Shown in pieces: positions 14,458 to 18,720 of a stretch of 18,720 nt of DNA (positions within the stretch are counted from its first letter, which is position 1; every line of letters starts with the position of its first letter). The position numbers and the translations under genes were made by a program. The notes beneath the pieces are model-generated. The model searched no databases. It was given only the letters and a program-made list of their open reading frames with translations, and had not been told where the DNA came from. The DNA lies in contig JBBIQJ010000035.1 in NCBI GenBank assembly GCA_037442385.1, positions 1 through 18,720 on the forward strand, read 5' to 3'. This stretch comes from LDYB01 sp037442385 (lineage in GTDB: Bacteria > Armatimonadota > Fimbriimonadia > Fimbriimonadales > GBS-DC).

Positions 14458-15430
14458 GGATCCCTCCCCAGAGCAGGAACGCGCCCATCGCACAGAGCGC
14501 GCCCGCAATCCAGAAGCGCACCACAATTTCGGGTTCTTTCCATCCCAGCAGCTCGAAGTGGTGATGGATCGGTGTGGCTTTGAAGATTCGGCGACGGAGC
14601 GTTTTGACCGCTGTGAGCTGGATGACGACGGTGATGACCTCCATCGCAAAGACGCCCCCCAGCAGCGCCCATACTGCCCCGTGGGGGAGTGTGGGGTTCA
14701 GCGTCCACTCGCGCCATGTGAACATTCCGAAGGCGGCGCCTAGCGCCATCGAACCCGTGTCGCCCATGAACACTTTCGCAGGGTGGGTGTTCCACCAGAG
14801 GTAGCCGAGCGAGGCGCCTGCCCACACGCCGCCCAGCGCCGCGACGCTTGCCTCCTGCGCCATCACGCTCAGTGTCCCGAAAGCAATCACCGAGAGTCCC
14901 CCCGCCAAGCCGTCCAGCCCGTCGGTCAGGTTCAGGGCGTTCACCCAGCCCACCAGCCACAGCACGCCGATTGCCCCCCAGAGCCAATTCGTGTTCGGGG
15001 CGAGGGACGCCGGCGTTGCGCTCTGCAGCTGAGGGGGAACCTGCGACGCCAGCCAAAGGCTGAACACACCCGCCGTCACCTGCAACAGCAGCTTGGTTTT
15101 CCATTCCAGCCCGCGCCGCCCTGTCCAGCGTCGAATCAGATGGTCGTCCACCAGCCCAATCAGTGCAAACAGGAACGCCCCTGTCAAAATTGCCAGCATG
15201 GAGGGGAGCAGGTACTGCTTTTCCCCCTGGAGCGCATAAGCGATCAGCCCGCCCAGCACGCCGCAGAGGATGATAAAGCCCCCCATCGTGGGTGTGCCTT
15301 CTTTGGGGCGGTGGGTTTCAGGCGCGTAAGAGTAGATGGTCTGGCGGATGTTCAGTTTTGCCAGCCATCCAATCATCGGCTTGCCCAGAATCAGGGCGGT
15401 CAGGGTTGCAATCAAGGTTTCCATCGTCAT
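14444..15430 (-). CDS. mraY: Phospho-MurNAc-pentapeptide transferase MraY
   Basis: Integral membrane enzyme of 328 residues with about ten helices. It moves phospho-MurNAc-pentapeptide from UDP to undecaprenyl phosphate, making lipid I. Visible family motifs: HRPKEGTPTMGG (40-51), the Asp-Asp pair in GLVDDHLIR (92-100), NALNLTDGLDGLAGG (164-178), FMGDTGSMALG (221-231) and the HHH of TPIHHHFELLGW (286-297). These are the Mg- and uridine-site residues. Length is somewhat short (E. coli 360), with the N-terminal region trimmed. The ATG at 15430 overlaps the murF stop as ATGA; a second ATG two codons on is possible. The frame open to 15517 lies inside murF and is not used. Confidence 0.97.
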   Translation of the reverse strand: MTMETLIATLTALILGKPMIGWLAKLNIRQTIYSYAPETHRPKEGTPTMGGFIILCGVLGGLIAYALQGEKQYLLPSMLAILTGAFLFALIGLVDDHLIRRWTGRRGLEWKTKLLLQVTAGVFSLWLASQVPPQLQSATPASLAPNTNWLWGAIGVLWLVGWVNALNLTDGLDGLAGGLSVIAFGTLSVMAQEASVAALGGVWAGASLGYLWWNTHPAKVFMGDTGSMALGAAFGMFTWREWTLNPTLPHGAVWALLGGVFAMEVITVVIQLTAVKTLRRRIFKATPIHHHFELLGWKEPEIVVRFWIAGALCAMGAFLLWGGIHVHR

Positions 15431-16866
15431 ACGCGGCTCAGCGCCTGCTCCAATCCGATGGCGCGGGAGCCTTTGAGCAGCACCCAATCGCCTTTTTGCA
15501 CATGGCGCGCCAGCCATTCGCCTGCCTGCAGCGGCGTCTCAAAGTGGAGGATCCGTTGGGGAGGGAATCCGCCTTCCCTGGCGGCCGCCGCCGTCCATAG
15601 CACATCGACGCCCACCAGCACGAGATAGTCCAGCGGTTGCGTAGCGAGCCAGCGTCCCAGGTGCCAGTGGAGGCGCATGCTGTACGCGCCCAGTTCTTTC
15701 ATATCGCCCAGTATCGCGATTCGGCGTCGGGCAGGCGCCTGACGAATCAGCACATTCAGCGCGGAGCGCATCGAATCGGGGTTCGCGTTGTAGGCGTCGT
15801 TAATCAGCACCCAGCCTTCGGGCTGGCGCTGGATGTTCATGCGCATTTCGGGCATCTGGAGGTTCTGGAGCGCCCGGGCGGCTTTTTGGGGGGACGCCCC
15901 CATCAGGGAAGCAGTCAGCAACGCCGCGCAGGCATTATACAGCAGGTGTTCGCCCAGAAGGGGCAGGTCTAACACCACAACGCGCTCCGAATCGGAAGAC
16001 AGGGGCACGCGCTCCGCGAAGCGAATCGTGCCGATGGTGTGGTCGGGGTGGAGTTCTACTTCCACAAGCTGGGCATCCGCCTCTTCGTGGCGCCCGAAAG
16101 CATAGATGGGGCAGTTGCATCGCGATCGCAGGAACTCGTAGAAGCGGTCGTCGCGGGGCAGGATGGCGATTCCGTCGGCAGGGAGCGCTTCCAGCAGCTC
16201 CGCTTTGGCTTCGGCAATCGCCTGACGGCTCCCCAGCAACTCCACATGCGACCAGCCAATCTGGGTGAGGACCCCGACGCGCGGTTCGGCAATCTCAGCG
16301 AGGTAAGCAATCTGCCCGCGCCCGCGCATCGCCATCTCCTGCACCAGAAAGCGGTGATGAGGTTCCAGCCCGAACAAGGTGAGGGGCACGCCAATCTCGG
16401 TGTTGTAGTTGCCGAGGTTTTTGTGAATGGCATCGGGATACTCGGCGTCCAGCGCGCAGGCGAGCATTTCTTTGGTGGTGGTTTTTCCTGTGCTGCCCGT
16501 AATGCCAATCACGGTGGCGGGCATCTGACGGCGGTAGTACTGTGCCAGTTTACCGAGCGCCTGCACAGTGGACGGCACGCGCAACAGGGGCATCTCTTCT
16601 GCGCCGAGCGGGACATACTCCACCAGCGCGGCAACCGCGCCCCTGGCGAACACTTCCTGAAGGTACTGGTGTCCGTCGGTGCGTTCGCCCCGAAGCGCCA
16701 CGAAGAGGTCGCCCGGTTGCACCAGTCGGCTGTCCGTACAGACCCCTGTAACGAGCTGTTCAAGGGGGAGGAGTGGGGGCTGCGGCTGCGGGGTTCGCCA
16801 CTCCCCCCCGTTGGGGAGCTTCGCCTGCAAGACTTCTACCACTTCAGCCAGCGGGATGGGTCTCAT
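15427..16866 (-). CDS. murF: UDP-MurNAc-tripeptide:D-Ala-D-Ala ligase MurF
   Basis: Cytoplasmic ATP-dependent ligase of 479 residues that adds D-Ala-D-Ala to the UDP-MurNAc-tripeptide, completing the pentapeptide made by MurE and used by MraY. Motifs in order: VCTDSRLVQPGDLFVAL (42-58), ATP loop GITGSTGKTTTKEML (121-135), NLGNYNTEIGVPLTL (150-164), EMAMRGRGQI (177-186), QIGWSHVELLGS (202-213, usually NIGxAHxxxxGS), AKAELL, DAYNANPDSM, ILGDMKELG and the C-terminal KGSRAIGLE. Length is typical. The ATG at 16866 overlaps the murE stop as ATGA, with AAGGAG 10 bases upstream. The partner substrate is made by the Ddl half of the fusion further along the same operon. Confidence 0.97.
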   Translation of the reverse strand: MRPIPLAEVVEVLQAKLPNGGEWRTPQPQPPLLPLEQLVTGVCTDSRLVQPGDLFVALRGERTDGHQYLQEVFARGAVAALVEYVPLGAEEMPLLRVPSTVQALGKLAQYYRRQMPATVIGITGSTGKTTTKEMLACALDAEYPDAIHKNLGNYNTEIGVPLTLFGLEPHHRFLVQEMAMRGRGQIAYLAEIAEPRVGVLTQIGWSHVELLGSRQAIAEAKAELLEALPADGIAILPRDDRFYEFLRSRCNCPIYAFGRHEEADAQLVEVELHPDHTIGTIRFAERVPLSSDSERVVVLDLPLLGEHLLYNACAALLTASLMGASPQKAARALQNLQMPEMRMNIQRQPEGWVLINDAYNANPDSMRSALNVLIRQAPARRRIAILGDMKELGAYSMRLHWHLGRWLATQPLDYLVLVGVDVLWTAAAAREGGFPPQRILHFETPLQAGEWLARHVQKGDWVLLKGSRAIGLEQALSRV

Positions 16867-18371
16867 AGTCGCTTCGCTCCTTGTTGTGTGTTTTCGAAAA
16901 ACTCCAGAACGACCTCCCTGTCGCTGAAGGGGTATTTAGTGGTTCCGATAATCTGATACTCTTCGTGTCCTTTGCCTGCAAGCAGGATGAGTTCGCCCGG
17001 CTGGGCGGTTTGCAGGGCATAGTGAATCGCCTGGCGACGGTCCGGTTCCACCACAACGACCACCCCCGGCGCGCCTGTGAGTCCCTGCTGGATGTCGCGC
17101 AGGATGGCATGGGGGTCTTCGGTGCGGGGGTTATCGGAGGTGAGAATGACCCGGTCGGCGATCTGCTCGGCGATAGCGCCCATCCGTGGGCGCTTGAGCG
17201 GATCGCGATCGCCCCCGCACCCGAAGACGACGGTCAATCGGGAGGGTTTGAGCTGGCGTGCGGTTTCCAGCACGCGCTGGAGGGCATCGGGTGTGTGCGC
17301 GAAGTCCACAAACACTTCGAATGGGGCGGGGATGGGCACGCGCTCGAACCGCCCCGGTACGCGCTCCAGACGGGCAATCCCTCTCTGGATGGCTTCTGGG
17401 GCGATTCCCAGGCTGAGCGCCGCGGCGACCGCGCCCAGCGCGTTGTAAAGGTTATACGGCGCAGGAAGCGAGGTGCGCACATGGAACGGCGTGCCTTCCC
17501 AGTGAACCACAAACTCAATTGCCTCGCGCCCGAAGCGGATGTCGGTGGCGTAGACCCGCGCCGAGGATTGCACACCAAAACTCCAGAGGTCGCCTTTCGC
17601 ACGCTCTGCGAACCATGCCCCCCACTCGGCATCCCGATTAATCACCGCGCGGAACGGTTTGTCCGAAGATTCTGCCAGCTCCGTGAACAGGCGCAGTTTT
17701 GCCTGCGCATACGCCTCCATCGTGCCATGATAGTCCAGATGGTCCTGGGTCAGGTTGGTGAACACGGCGGCGTTGAAAGCGATGCCGTCCGCGCGTTTCT
17801 GGTCTAAAGCGTGTGAGGAGACCTCCATCACGCCTGCCTGCACCCCCTGTGCCTGCGCCTGCGCCAGCAAGTGTTGAATCTGATACACTTCGGGGGTAGT
17901 GAAATCCAGTGGTTCGCCGAAGGGGGTGCGCTCACTCGAAGGTTGCTCCAGATAAGCGCCTAAGGTTCCTATCAGTAAGGTGGGCATCCCTGCGCTGGCG
18001 AGAATCTTTTGCAGGTAGTGCGTGGTGGTGGTTTTGCCGTTGGTTCCCGTAACGCCGACCACGCACATCTGGGCGCTGGGGTGGTGGTAGAGCCGTTGCG
18101 CCATCTGCCAGAGCGCTTCGCGCGTGTCGGGCACAACGGCGAAGACAGCCGTGCCGGGCGGGAGCGCCTCGCGATGGCTTATCACGGCACCGCACGCGCC
18201 TCGTGCGAGCGCGTCCGCTACGAACTGATGCCCGTCGTGGTGAGCGCCCCTGAGCGCTACGAACAGCTCCCCTGGATGCACACGACGCGAATCGACCTGC
18301 AGAGCGCGCACTTCGCAGTCGCCGCGCGCCTCCACGATGGGGAGACCTTGTAGCAGCTCCCTGAAGTGCAT
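16863..18371 (-). CDS. murE: UDP-MurNAc-dipeptide ligase MurE, probably meso-diaminopimelate specific
   Basis: Cytoplasmic ATP-dependent ligase of 502 residues that adds the third stem amino acid. Motifs: VDSRRVHPGELFVALRG (26-42), GVTGTNGKTTTT (106-117), DFTTPE (156-161), MEVSSHALDQKR (182-193), FTNLTQDHLDYHG (204-216), AYAQAKLRLF with probable carbamylated Lys225, VDFAHTPDAL (355-364, usually VDYAHTPDAL), FGCGGDRD (383-390), DNPRTEDP (413-420) and AGKGHEEYQ (465-473). DNPR is the signature of meso-diaminopimelate-adding enzymes; Lys-adding enzymes differ there. The ATG at 18371 overlaps the ftsI stop as TGATG, with AGGAGGG 8 bases upstream. An in-frame extension to 18470 lies inside ftsI and is rejected. 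Confidence 0.97.
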   Translation of the reverse strand: MHFRELLQGLPIVEARGDCEVRALQVDSRRVHPGELFVALRGAHHDGHQFVADALARGACGAVISHREALPPGTAVFAVVPDTREALWQMAQRLYHHPSAQMCVVGVTGTNGKTTTTHYLQKILASAGMPTLLIGTLGAYLEQPSSERTPFGEPLDFTTPEVYQIQHLLAQAQAQGVQAGVMEVSSHALDQKRADGIAFNAAVFTNLTQDHLDYHGTMEAYAQAKLRLFTELAESSDKPFRAVINRDAEWGAWFAERAKGDLWSFGVQSSARVYATDIRFGREAIEFVVHWEGTPFHVRTSLPAPYNLYNALGAVAAALSLGIAPEAIQRGIARLERVPGRFERVPIPAPFEVFVDFAHTPDALQRVLETARQLKPSRLTVVFGCGGDRDPLKRPRMGAIAEQIADRVILTSDNPRTEDPHAILRDIQQGLTGAPGVVVVVEPDRRQAIHYALQTAQPGELILLAGKGHEEYQIIGTTKYPFSDREVVLEFFENTQQGAKRL

Positions 18372-18720
18372 CAGCCTATCCCTCCTGTGATGGTGAACTC
18401 TTCGTAGACGGGGCGCTGGGGGGCGTGCGAGCGCTGGGGTGAGCGGTTCGGAGGTACCTTCCAGTGCCACATCAGAAACTGGGCAATCTGTCGGAAGACG
18501 GGCGCGGCGACCTCGCCGCCGTAGTAGCCATTGCGCGGTTCGTCAGCAAGCACCATGATAATTGCACGCGGGCGGTCGGCGGGCACAATCCCGATAAACG
18601 AGGCGATATATTTGCCCGACGCGTAGCCTCTGCCGGGGAGAGCCTTCTGCGCGGTGCCGGTTTTTCCTGCGACCCAGTAGCCTGCCAGACGCGCCTTTTT
18701 GCCCGTGCCCTCTTCCACAG
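18371..18720 (-). CDS. ftsI: C-terminal end of a class B penicillin-binding protein, FtsI/PBP2-like (5' end outside window)
   Basis: Only the last 115 codons are in the window; the frame enters from the right edge. KTGTAQ (near visible residue 19) is the third active-site box of penicillin-binding transpeptidases, preceded by AGYWVAG. The end of the transpeptidase fold follows: YIASFIGIVPADRPRAIIMV, then NGYYGGEVAAPVFRQIAQFL. A short Pro/Arg-rich tail of about 35 residues ends the protein, with no PASTA repeats. The protein cross-links septal peptidoglycan and is the expected partner of FtsW. Position directly before murE supports FtsI (or the closely related SpoVD/PBP type). The stop overlaps the murE ATG as TGATG. 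The first visible codon, GTG at 18718, is an internal Val, not a start. Confidence 0.9.
   Translation of the reverse strand, partial: VEEGTGKKARLAGYWVAGKTGTAQKALPGRGYASGKYIASFIGIVPADRPRAIIMVLADEPRNGYYGGEVAAPVFRQIAQFLMWHWKVPPNRSPQRSHAPQRPVYEEFTITGGIG

Noticed and set aside
1..18720. CRISPR array, tRNA/rRNA, transposase, prophage or defence system
   Set aside because: I saw no spaced direct repeats, no tRNA-like cloverleaf, and no integrase, transposase, nuclease or toxin-antitoxin motif. The minus-strand cluster is entirely cell-wall and division genes.

Overview
The window is dominated by a dcw (division and cell wall) cluster on the minus strand, running from the right edge to about position 3856. 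In transcription order it holds the 3' end of ftsI, then murE, murF, mraY, murD, ftsW, murG, a fused murC-ddl, ftsQ, a DUF881 gene, sbp (DUF1290), ftsA and ftsZ. Together these genes carry lipid II assembly from UDP-MurNAc-dipeptide onward: MurE, MurF and Ddl complete the pentapeptide, MraY and MurG make the lipid-linked precursor, and FtsW and FtsI polymerise and cross-link it. FtsQ, FtsA and FtsZ belong to the septal ring that directs this synthesis. Almost every junction is an ATGA or TGATG overlap; the only real gap, 27 bases, lies before ftsZ.

The left fifth holds three other genes. Positions 1-909 are the start of a polytopic membrane protein on the minus strand, running off the left edge; I do not recognise its family. 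It is divergent from a Gfo/Idh/MocA-type oxidoreductase (1066-2136, plus strand, probable TTG start). Next is a 331-base intergenic stretch (2137-2467) with two hairpin-rich repeat-like elements. A secreted PhoD-like metallophosphoesterase (2468-3814, plus strand) follows, convergent with ftsZ. A strong bidirectional hairpin terminator separates those two.

Organism: the DNA is GC-rich. The ftsQ-DUF881-sbp-ftsA-ftsZ order is typical of Gram-positive and deep-branching Terrabacteria-type lineages, and the MurE DNPR motif points to meso-diaminopimelate peptidoglycan. The MurC-Ddl fusion is known from Chlamydiae, but the neighbourhood here does not look chlamydial. My tentative placement is a deep-branching bacterium such as Armatimonadota or a Chloroflexota relative. 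This is inference; no rRNA or other phylogenetic marker was searched.

I see no phage, defence, CRISPR, transposase or RNA gene and no clearly new multi-gene system. The points most worth a second look are the MurC-Ddl fusion, which keeps a well-spaced internal ribosome binding site and GTG at the domain junction; the palindromic element at 2277-2399; the possibly leaderless phosphoesterase transcript; and an atypical MurD motif.
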